From: CAVYVZ01 sp963772065 | GTDB taxonomy: Bacteria > Acidobacteriota > Vicinamibacteria > Vicinamibacterales > UBA2999 | Assembly (NCBI GenBank): GCA_963772065.1 | Contig: CAVYVZ010000001.1 | Span: forward strand, 62,001 to 126,000 | DNA length: 64,000 bases | Direction of reading: 5' to 3' | The notes under the pieces: generated by a model | Databases searched by the model: none | Seen by the model: only the letters and a program-made list of their open reading frames with translations | What the model was told of the DNA's origin: nothing | Translations under genes and position numbers: made by a program | Shown: positions 57,210 to 64,000 of the stretch, piece after piece | Layout: every line of letters begins with the position of its first letter | How positions within the stretch are numbered: position 1 is the stretch's first letter

Positions 57210-57212
57210 GGC

Positions 57213-58029
57213 CTAGAGTTTTGCGGCCCGGTCCGCACGGTCGCGGATGATTCGAGTCGAGCCACGACTCGAGCTCGTTGACGACGGCCTCATCGCCGGC
57301 AAGCTTGGTCCCAGGCGCCTGTACGCCCGGCTCCGCCGGCGCCGCGACGTCGACCTCGTCGTCTTCGTCCTCCTCGTCTTCAGATGCCGCATCGGTTACA
57401 GCGGGCGCCATCGGAAGATCGAGCGTCAGCGCGTCGAGCGCCTGCAGGGCCTTCGTGAATTCGTCCGCGGCCGCCTCGAGCGCGGGAGACAACGCGCCCA
57501 GTGGGATTGCCACTCGCTCGCCGCTCTGGGGCGAGGCCGGTGCCTTCTCGGCGTCAGCGTCAGCGCCCGCGGTCTCGTCTGGCGCGGACGGTCGAGGCTC
57601 GAAACGGTTCGGATCCGCCGTCCCGAGCTGACGCGTCAGGTCGTGTACGGATTCCTCCAGCTCCGGGTCGTGCTTGGCGAGCGCGAGCGCGATCTGGAAC
57701 TGTTTGAGGGCTTCGGTCAGATTGCCGCGGCGCTGGTGGATCTCCCCGAGCCCGCGGACCGCAGCGAGATTTTCGGGAGCGGACCGGAGCACGTACTGAA
57801 GCTCCGCCTCCGCCTCGTCGTATTGTCCGACCTCGATCAGCGCTCGACCAAGCGTAACGCGGGCGGACAGATAGGTGGGATGCCTGGCCAGGCCGGCGCG
57901 GCAGACGCTCGCCGCCTCGTCATAGTCGCCCGCGCGCCGATGCTCCTCGGCAAGCTGGGCAAAAGCAATCGACGCCGGATCCTTCAGGACCCGGCGTCGC
58001 AGCTCCTCAATGCGGGGGTTGTCCGACAC
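57213..58029 (-). CDS. TPR protein, one-base frameshift at its C-terminal end
   Basis: The protein starts MSDNPRIEELRRRVLKDPAS and has three tetratricopeptide repeats (residues about 20-125: FAQLAEEHRRAGDYDEAASV, ARVTLGRALIEVGQYDEAEA, AAVRGLGEIHQRRGNLTEAL). An acidic, low-complexity middle and a C-terminal helix VVNELESWLDS follow. In the written frame it runs on antisense-like into the peptidase gene. Removing one base near 57250 gives IIRDRADRAAKL and a stop at 57213, three bases before the peptidase ATG, which I take as the true end (about 271 residues). It may be a scaffold for the pilus proteins encoded upstream. Confidence 0.75.
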
Positions 58030-58038
58030 AACCCTAGT

Positions 58039-59022
58039 TTACGGGTTCCGGACCGTAATTCCTTGCGTCGTCGTTCCGGTCAGCCCGTTGCTGTCACGGA
58101 CCGTGAGCCTGACAACGTAGGTGCCATCGGTCGCGTAAGTGCTGGTGGCGCTGACGCCGCTGCCACTCAGGCCGTTGCCGAAGTCCCACGTCCACTCGAC
58201 GATGGTCGCGCCGTTGCCGGCGGTCGACCCGGAGCCATTGAAGAAGGTCGTCTGATTCTCCACCGGGCTCGCCGGCGACACCGTCATCACCGCGACCGGC
58301 AGGGACGCCGCGGAGACCGATACGTTCCGCGACGACTGCGTCACGACGCCGCCCGGAGCCGTGACCTCGAGGGTCACCACGTATGCCTGCTCCTGCTGGA
58401 ATTTATGCGTGACAAATTGTCCGGTGAGCGTGGCCTCGGTGCCCATGTGCCACGTGTAGGTGCAATTGGCGCCGCAGGCAGCCCCATTGAGCTGCGTGCC
58501 GGAGGCATCGAAGGTCGTGAGCTGGAAACGCTGCGGGTTGCCCGGCACCACCGTGAAGAGCGGCGTTGCGAAGGACGGGCCGGACAGCGCGACGCGCGCG
58601 GTCCGCATGACGGCGTTCTCGAAGTTGCCGCCGATCGGCGTTGCACCGATCGACACGGTCGATACCGGTGTGCTGAGCGAAGGCGCCGTGTAGATGGCGA
58701 CCGCCCGACCGTCCGCCGCGCTCGTCACTTGCGCGGCCGATAGCGAGCCGCCGTTGGCCGGGCTCATCGAGAGCGCCATCGGGAGTCCCGGCACCGGCTG
58801 ACCGTCCGCGTTCCGCACCGTAATGATTACTTGCGCCTGGGATTCGCCGTCGCGGCTGACAACGTCGGGGTTGACCGTCACCGTGATGGATGTGCCGAAC
58901 TCCGACGGTCCCGCCAACGCCGGCGTGGAGTGCTTCTCAATCCCACAATTCGCCATCGCTGCGGCGCAGAGCCCCAGTGCCCCTGCCACCGCCACCCGGC
59001 TGAAACTGTTCATGATCCTCAT
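58039..59022 (-). CDS. Lipoprotein with Big-1-like and PKD domains
   Basis: The 327 residues begin with a signal sequence and a lipobox-like AAAMANC (Cys at about 26). A bacterial Ig-like Big-1 segment follows (VSRDGESQAQVIITVRNADG, GGSLSAAQVTSAADGRAVAI), then a middle beta domain and a C-terminal PKD domain (GSGSTAGNGATIVEWTWDFG). It is exported, probably to the outer membrane, and may be a pilus- or surface-associated adhesin-like factor. It follows the pilQ cluster with 12 bases from the other lipoprotein. Confidence 0.75.
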   Translation of the reverse strand: MRIMNSFSRVAVAGALGLCAAAMANCGIEKHSTPALAGPSEFGTSITVTVNPDVVSRDGESQAQVIITVRNADGQPVPGLPMALSMSPANGGSLSAAQVTSAADGRAVAIYTAPSLSTPVSTVSIGATPIGGNFENAVMRTARVALSGPSFATPLFTVVPGNPQRFQLTTFDASGTQLNGAACGANCTYTWHMGTEATLTGQFVTHKFQQEQAYVVTLEVTAPGGVVTQSSRNVSVSAASLPVAVMTVSPASPVENQTTFFNGSGSTAGNGATIVEWTWDFGNGLSGSGVSATSTYATDGTYVVRLTVRDSNGLTGTTTQGITVRNP

Positions 59023-59034
59023 GCTGCCTCTTTG

Positions 59035-59664
59035 CTACGACGGATCCCCGAAGTTCGCGAACACGATGCCGATGGCGCCACTCACCGTGACGTCGTTGCC
59101 CGCCTGGTCGCGCCCGTAGAAGGTGACCTCGGCGATCGTGGCGATGTTCACGCCGTTGCCGGTGAGCGCCAGCAGCGGCGCCTCCGACTTGGCGGTGTGA
59201 CGAACGATCTCGAAGGCCGCCGCGATGTCGCCGCCCGCGGGCACCGTGAACGTTGCACCGGAATCGAATGGATAGGGCACGTCGACGCCCGGGGTATTGC
59301 GGCCATCGGCTCTCCTGTAGGTGACGCGATAGCGCGAGAAGGTGATCTCGTTGAGCGCCGACGGCGCCGACGGGGAGCCAAAGCCCGGATCGCGGGGCGT
59401 GAGCCGCATCGTGACGCGACCGACGTCATTGAAGATTGTGGGGACTTCGACCTGCACTCCGTTCACGGTGCGCTGCACGTTGGTGATGACGTCGGAGTTC
59501 AGCGTGCCGCCGAACAGGTCGGGGGTCGCGCCCGGCGCAGCCTCGAGCCTCGAGATCACGACCAACATGGGCGACCGTCCGTCGCGAGACGCCTCGCCGC
59601 ACCCGGCGAGCAGGACGGCCGCAAGCGCCGCGGCAGTCACCCCTGACAGTGTCTGTGCCTTCAC
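59035..59664 (-). CDS. Lipoprotein of unknown function downstream of pilQ
   Basis: The 209 residues have a clear lipoprotein signal LAAVLLAGC (Cys at about 22). A beta-rich domain follows with no recognised family; features include LNSDVITNVQRTVNGVQVEV and VTFYGRDQAGNDVTVSGAIG. It lies 10 bases after pilQ and is probably co-transcribed. In this position a pilotin or secretin-associated factor is plausible but unproven. Confidence 0.7.
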   Translation of the reverse strand: MKAQTLSGVTAAALAAVLLAGCGEASRDGRSPMLVVISRLEAAPGATPDLFGGTLNSDVITNVQRTVNGVQVEVPTIFNDVGRVTMRLTPRDPGFGSPSAPSALNEITFSRYRVTYRRADGRNTPGVDVPYPFDSGATFTVPAGGDIAAAFEIVRHTAKSEAPLLALTGNGVNIATIAEVTFYGRDQAGNDVTVSGAIGIVFANFGDPS

Positions 59665-59674
59665 TGCTCTACTC

Positions 59675-61858
59675 CTACAGTTTGATGATGCGCGGCGTGA
59701 TGAAGATCAGCAGCTCGCGGCTCTCGTCGGTGAGGGCATCACGCTTGAAGAGCCAGCCGAGCAGCGGAACACGGTGCAGTCCGGGCGTCCGATCCTGCGC
59801 GGCCTGTTCCCGGCTGACGTAGATGCCGCCGATGACGGTCGTGTCACCGCTGTTGACCAGCACCTGCGTCACGGCGCGCTGCGTATCGATCGGCGGAATG
59901 CCGTTGATCGCGCGGCTGAAGTCGGGCGCCGCATTCTCGAGCGCGACGCGCATGATGACGGTGTTCGCCGCCGTGATCTGTGGAGTCACCTTGAGCGTCA
60001 GCGCGGCATCCTTGAACGTGACCGTCACGGTGTTGTTGGCCACGGTCTGGATCGGAATCTGGACACCCTGCGTAATCTCCGCCTCGACATTGTTCTGCGT
60101 CGAGACACGAGGGGTGGAAAGCAGGCGTCCCTGTCCGGATCGTTCGAGGGCGCTCAACGCGACGTCGAGGTTGATCGACCCGTTCACGGCGCCAAGCGCA
60201 ATGCCGAACGCGCTCGACGCGCCGGTCACGCCCAGATTGACGGCTGTCGGCGCGGAGTCCGCCGGCGACTCCGGCGGGCCCTGTGAGACGCCCGTGCGGC
60301 CGCCGACGCTGCCTTGATTCGGGAACGCGAGCGGCAGCGTGTTGCCGAGCGCCTGGCTGAGACGTCCGCCGATGCCCCACTGCACGCCGAGCGACCGCGC
60401 GAATTCACGTGTGGTCTGGATGACTCGCGCCTCGATCTCCACCTGTGGCTGCGGTGTATCGAGCGTGGCGATCAGCTCGCTGGCCTGATTGAGACGCTCG
60501 GAGAGGTCGTTGATGATGAGCGTGTTCGTCCGGACGTCGGTCTGAATCTGGCCGCGCGTCGACATCACGGTGCGCATGAGGAGCGGCGCGACGTCCTCGG
60601 CCTTCGCGTAGCTGAGCGACCGCGTCAGCACCCGCAGCTCTCCGGCCAGCGCCTGCGACTCCGAGAGCTTCCTGCGCTGTTCCTCTTCGTCGGCGAGCAC
60701 CGTCAGCGGCGCCACGCGCACAATCGTTCCGTCGACGACGTACCCGAGCTTGTTGGCGCGCAGGATGATGTCGAGCGCCTGATCCCATGGTACGTCCCGC
60801 AGGGCGACGTCCACCTGACCCTGAATCGTCGGGTCGATGACGATGTTGAGGCCGCTGATCTCGGCGAACGTGCGCAGCACCGCGCGCAGATCCGCGCCCT
60901 GAAAATCGAGGCTCACGGGGTGTCCGGTGAACCGGGCAGAGATCGGCGGCTGCGGCGACGACGGCTCCTGCGCGGGAGGCGCGGGCGTCTGCGCCGCGGG
61001 CGCAGGCGCGGTGTCTGTCGAGGGAACAGGCGCGCTCGCCTTGGCCGGTGCCGTCGTCGTCGACGGTGCGGCTTCCGTCGGTTCAAACACCACCGTCAGG
61101 TCCTGCGCATCGGGGGTCTGTTCCACCCGGTACGGCGCACGGCGGTTCAGATCGAACGTCACCGTGGTCAGCAGCGGCGATTTCGGGTTCAACCCGATGC
61201 GAACGCGATCCACGGGCCCCTGATTCACGGGCGTGACGCCCGGCAGGGACGAGGTGACGTTCGGAAGATCGATGACGAGCCGAGCCGCGTCCTTCGCCAT
61301 CTGCACGGACGTGGCCGTCAGCCGGCCGGCTCCGAGCAGCGAGATCGCGGTCGCCGTTCCGCGCATCGTCACGCGGATGTCCCGGATGGCACTCGCCGGA
61401 CCCGCCGGGCTGACCATCGGGTTGCCGCGCGGCGCACGGTCCAGACGATCGGCCTCGACGAAGATGACGTTCCGCGTGCTGCGCACCCGCGGGCGAACGG
61501 GCTGCGACAGCGTCAACCGGATGCGCGCGACGGTGACGCCGTCCGCCGCATGAGCGCTCTCGACCTGCACCGCCCCTACTGGATGGCGCGGGTCCGCCTT
61601 GAACGAGTCGGCGAAGTCGCGGGCAACCACGTCCCGCAGCTCCACGATGTACGTCCGCGAATCGGGCTGCGATGCGACGTAGGGCACCGGCTCGGACGCC
61701 TCGATGGCGACCACACCAGACCGTTCGTCGACGCGCGATGAGATCTTCTTGAGCGTCGGCAACTCGGCGCGATCCCCGATCGCGCCGACCGGCGACATCG
61801 TGCCCGTGGCCGTGACCACGCCGAGGAGGAGCACAGTCAGATATCGATACATGGTCAC
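59675..61858 (-). CDS. pilQ: Type IV pilus secretin PilQ
   Basis: Outer-membrane secretin through which the type IV pilus extends. The 727 residues have a signal peptide, two AMIN domains (about 40-130 and 155-265), a Pro/Ala linker, an STN/secretin N domain (VSLDFQGADLRAVLRTFAEI, DVALRDVPWDQALDIILRAN), the N1 segment ending LIINDLSERLNQASELIATL, and the secretin core (VEIEARVIQTTREFARSLGV to ESRELLIFITPRIIKL). It overlaps pilP by 4 bases. Confidence 0.95.
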   Translation of the reverse strand: MTMYRYLTVLLLGVVTATGTMSPVGAIGDRAELPTLKKISSRVDERSGVVAIEASEPVPYVASQPDSRTYIVELRDVVARDFADSFKADPRHPVGAVQVESAHAADGVTVARIRLTLSQPVRPRVRSTRNVIFVEADRLDRAPRGNPMVSPAGPASAIRDIRVTMRGTATAISLLGAGRLTATSVQMAKDAARLVIDLPNVTSSLPGVTPVNQGPVDRVRIGLNPKSPLLTTVTFDLNRRAPYRVEQTPDAQDLTVVFEPTEAAPSTTTAPAKASAPVPSTDTAPAPAAQTPAPPAQEPSSPQPPISARFTGHPVSLDFQGADLRAVLRTFAEISGLNIVIDPTIQGQVDVALRDVPWDQALDIILRANKLGYVVDGTIVRVAPLTVLADEEEQRRKLSESQALAGELRVLTRSLSYAKAEDVAPLLMRTVMSTRGQIQTDVRTNTLIINDLSERLNQASELIATLDTPQPQVEIEARVIQTTREFARSLGVQWGIGGRLSQALGNTLPLAFPNQGSVGGRTGVSQGPPESPADSAPTAVNLGVTGASSAFGIALGAVNGSINLDVALSALERSGQGRLLSTPRVSTQNNVEAEITQGVQIPIQTVANNTVTVTFKDAALTLKVTPQITAANTVIMRVALENAAPDFSRAINGIPPIDTQRAVTQVLVNSGDTTVIGGIYVSREQAAQDRTPGLHRVPLLGWLFKRDALTDESRELLIFITPRIIKL

Positions 61859-62353
61859 TTGACCTCGTCGGTCTGTCGAAGCATCTTCCGCACCTCGCGC
61901 TGTTTTTCGAGCGAGAGGGGGTCGTTCACCTGCTGAAGAATCACCATCGTGTCGGCGGTGATCGTTCTCACCGTGCCGTCAAGCAGCTTGTCCCCCGCTT
62001 TGACGATGTAGGTTTTCCTGTCCGCGGCCTCAACGAGCGCGACGTAGCCGGTACGACTCTGCATCGTCCCTCTGAGCGCCATGTCGGATACTTCGAGGCC
62101 GGACACTCCCGCCACGCCAGCGCCAGCGGATCGATTCGTCCCACCGCCGCGCTGCGACAGGCTGATGAACGGATCGCGCCGCCCTTGCGGGTCGGTACGT
62201 GTAGGCGGGCGAATCGAGCGGCGCCTGCCCCGCCTGGCCTGCCGAAGCCGAGGGCGACGGCGGCTGGTTCGCCGACGGCGAAGGTGCCTGCGCCCCGGAC
62301 ACGGTGTGGGCGAACAGCACGAGGGGAAGGACGAAGTAGGTTCGGGGGATCAC
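61855..62353 (-). CDS. pilP: Type IV pilus lipoprotein-like PilP, one-base frameshift
   Basis: PilP links the PilNO inner-membrane complex to PilQ. The first frame gives a signal (MIPRTYFVLPLVLFAHTVSG), a Pro/Ser linker and SPAYTYR. After one extra base near 62195 the sequence continues DPQGRRDPFISLSQRGGG and then the PilP beta domain (VSGLEVSDMALRGTMQSRTG, YIVKAGDKLLDGTV), ending at 61855. The two frames together give 165 residues in normal order between pilO and pilQ. Because pilM, N, O and Q are intact, a sequencing error is more likely than gene loss. Confidence 0.85.
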
Positions 62354-62366
62354 GCTGGTCCTGCCT

Positions 62367-62990
62367 TCAGTTCGATGGAGGAGGCGCCGTCGCCCCTGCG
62401 GCGGCAGCTGGTGCGGCCGGGCGAGCGGCGTCGATCATGACGAAGGTCGTCGCGGTGCACTCGGCGGTGATGGTGGCGCTCGCGCGCTGATCGGTGCGCG
62501 CCTTGATCTTGATGCCGTTGACGTTGATGATTCGCGGGAACTTGCTGACCCGCTCGAGGAATCCGCCGAGATCGTGGTAGCTGCCTTCGAGCAGCAGCCC
62601 GATCGGCCACTCGGCGTGCATCTGCTTGGTGGCAACCGCCTGCGGGGTGAATCCGCGGATCGTGAGGTTCGACTGCGTCGCCATCCCCTGGATCCGCCGG
62701 AGCAGGTCTGCGACGTCCTTCTCTTCAGGGAGGACGGCTCGCAGGCGTTCGAGGTCGGCCTGCAGCTTCGTGACGTCCTGGCGGAACTGCGGCAACCTCC
62801 GTGCGGTCGCGAGGGCTTTGTCGCCCTCCGCCCGAATCTGTGCGAGCTCCAGCTTCCGCCCGTCGATCGCGACTCGCGCCGGCGCGGCATAGAAGTTCCA
62901 GAACGTGCCGGCCCCTGCGATGGACAGCACGGCGAAGAGACCGATCTGTCCGTACCAGGGCAACTTGTTGAGGCTGAGATTCATCGCCAT
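62367..62990 (-). CDS. pilO: Type IV pilus inner-membrane protein PilO
   Basis: The 207 residues have one N-terminal membrane helix (IGLFAVLSIAGAGTFWNFYA), a coiled coil (about 40-95) and a ferredoxin-like periplasmic domain with the family core EGSYHDLGGFLERVSKFPRI. PilO pairs with PilN in the alignment subcomplex. It is 35 bases after pilN and 13 before pilP. A short Pro/Ala tail ends the protein. Confidence 0.93.
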   Translation of the reverse strand: MAMNLSLNKLPWYGQIGLFAVLSIAGAGTFWNFYAAPARVAIDGRKLELAQIRAEGDKALATARRLPQFRQDVTKLQADLERLRAVLPEEKDVADLLRRIQGMATQSNLTIRGFTPQAVATKQMHAEWPIGLLLEGSYHDLGGFLERVSKFPRIINVNGIKIKARTDQRASATITAECTATTFVMIDAARPAAPAAAAGATAPPPSN

Positions 62991-63025
62991 GTCTGCGTAT
63001 CGGGCATCAGGTGAGCCGCATTAGC

Positions 63026-63637
63026 TCACTTGCCGGGCGAGCCTCCTGCCCCGCCGGGCGCGGCCGCGAGCTGCGCCTTCACGGTGAAACGGATCACGTC
63101 GAGCGCCTTGCCCTCGGCCTGGCCCTGGGTCTCGGTTTCGACCTTGCTGTCGATGATCTCGATCGGCTTCTTGAAGAAGTTGTTCGTCCCAAGATTGCCG
63201 ACGAAATCCGAGAGGGCGACGAGCGTGGTGCTGCGCCCTTCAAGCGTCAGGTCCGCGCCGTTCTGCTGCATCGATGTGAGCCAGAGCATGTCCGGCAGGC
63301 TTCGGCTGACCTGATCGAGCATCTGCACGGGGACGCCCTGGCCCTTGCGAAGCTGGCCGATCAACTGGACTCGCTGCTGAAGCCGCTGGCGCTGCGACTC
63401 GAACTGCGCAACTTCGGCGATGATCGGCCGCAGCCGGGCAACTTCCTGCTGCGCCGACACGATGTCCTGCTCGACCTGTGTGGACTCCTGCAGGAGCGAC
63501 CAGTACCACCAGCCGATTCCCGAGGCGCCCAGAACCAGAACGAGACCGCATGCGAGTGAAATTCGCGTGCTGCTGTCGAACGCGGTCGTGCGGATCGCCT
63601 TCTTCCGCTCGCCGTTGACAAGGTTGATGCGAATCAT
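63026..63637 (-). CDS. pilN: Type IV pilus inner-membrane protein PilN
   Basis: The 203 residues start MIRINLVNGERKKAI; the INL(L) motif binds PilM. One membrane helix (about 28-50), a periplasmic coiled coil and a small beta-alpha domain (LTLEGRSTTLVALSDFVGNL) follow. It overlaps pilM by 4 bases and is followed by pilO, matching the pilMNOPQ order. Confidence 0.93.
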   Translation of the reverse strand: MIRINLVNGERKKAIRTTAFDSSTRISLACGLVLVLGASGIGWWYWSLLQESTQVEQDIVSAQQEVARLRPIIAEVAQFESQRQRLQQRVQLIGQLRKGQGVPVQMLDQVSRSLPDMLWLTSMQQNGADLTLEGRSTTLVALSDFVGNLGTNNFFKKPIEIIDSKVETETQGQAEGKALDVIRFTVKAQLAAAPGGAGGSPGK

Positions 63638-64000
63638 CGGTCGCCCACCCGTCGCAAGGCCAGGCCAACGGCCACGGCCGCCGTCGGCGCCAGCTCCATC
63701 GGCTCGGAGCCCATCTTCTTGGCGTCCCAGGCCACGGCACGGAACGGATCGAAGTCTTCGACCGGCGTGCCGAAGCGCTCCTGGAGCATCTCGCGGAAGC
63801 CGTCGACGCGAGAGGCGCCGCCGCTCACGACGATCAGATCGATCCGATCCGACGATGCCGTCGCTTTGAAGAAGTCGAAGGTCTTCTGGATTTCGAGCAG
63901 CACGTTCTCGGTGATCGCACGGAGCACCGGCTGCGCTTCCTCGAAGGTGGCGCCATCCACCGGAATGCCCTTCTTCAGCTGCTCGGCGGATTCGAAGGGC
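63634..64000 (-). CDS. pilM: Type IV pilus ATPase-like PilM, C-terminal part
   Basis: The last 121 residues of the cytoplasmic, actin-like PilM; the gene continues past the right edge. Visible sequence includes ENVLLEIQKTFDFFKA, the nucleotide-site segment LIVVSGGASRVDGFREMLQE and DPFRAVAWDAKKM, then APTAAVAVGLALRRV. It binds the PilN N-terminus and starts the pilMNOPQ operon. Confidence 0.94.
   Translation of the reverse strand, partial: PFESAEQLKKGIPVDGATFEEAQPVLRAITENVLLEIQKTFDFFKATASSDRIDLIVVSGGASRVDGFREMLQERFGTPVEDFDPFRAVAWDAKKMGSEPMELAPTAAVAVGLALRRVGDR

Overview
The window is a continuous, GC-rich, gene-dense bacterial chromosome segment with no rRNA, tRNA, prophage or CRISPR that I can see. 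Gene content (a large zinc-ribbon Ser/Thr kinase with TPRs, 2-oxoacid:ferredoxin oxidoreductase next to sucCD and sdhCAB, Kdo genes, a type IV pilus operon, a Rieske/cytochrome b complex with a multihaem cytochrome) points to a Gram-negative aerobic or facultative organism. I infer an Acidobacteriota member, perhaps of the Vicinamibacteria type; a marker-gene tree would be needed to confirm this.

Layout. 1-9746 (minus): glyQ, recO, mgtE, era, a CNNM/CorC protein, ybeY, phoH, aspS, hisS and a gamma-carbonic-anhydrase-like protein. 9775-14125: accessory zone with a beta-propeller protein, a frameshifted HTH regulator, a truncated DUF899 copy, a frameshifted DHFR/RibD-like gene, a second DUF899 gene and a DUF2182 membrane protein. 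14220-20755 (minus): an operon for a quinol-oxidising complex made of a HEAT protein, Rieske protein, b6-like cytochrome b, subunit-IV-like cytochrome b and an octahaem cytochrome c. 20821-25161: dcd, DUF2905, ndk, a 60-residue protein and korBA. 25454-29228: a secreted PQQ-type sugar dehydrogenase with a duplicated C-terminal module, interrupted by indels. 29221-29902: a four-helix-bundle (S23) gene framed by inverted heptamer arrays. 29900-35417: sucCD and, divergently, sdhCAB. 35530-44642: kinase/TPR protein, secreted propeller protein, mdh, serA and a PilP/GspC-like protein. 44723-50218 (plus): kdsB, pyrG, kdsA, kdsD and lapB. 50198-64000 (minus): pilMNOPQ, two lipoproteins, a TPR protein, an Xaa-Pro peptidase, accBC, thiE, an amino-acid permease, folD and coaE.

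How the genes fit together. korAB, sucCD, sdhCAB and mdh would run the oxidative TCA branch with ferredoxin as the 2-oxoglutarate acceptor. Quinol made by Sdh could be oxidised by the Rieske/b/octahaem complex. kdsB, kdsA, kdsD and lapB supply and regulate lipopolysaccharide. accBC starts fatty-acid synthesis.

Three points stand out. Short-period inverted repeat arrays begin exactly in TAG stop codons at more than one locus. The bc-type complex has an octahaem subunit and a cysteine placed for a covalently bound haem. Several genes carry isolated one-base frameshifts, some provable inside the sequence by comparison with an internal duplicate, and these may be assembly errors rather than gene decay.
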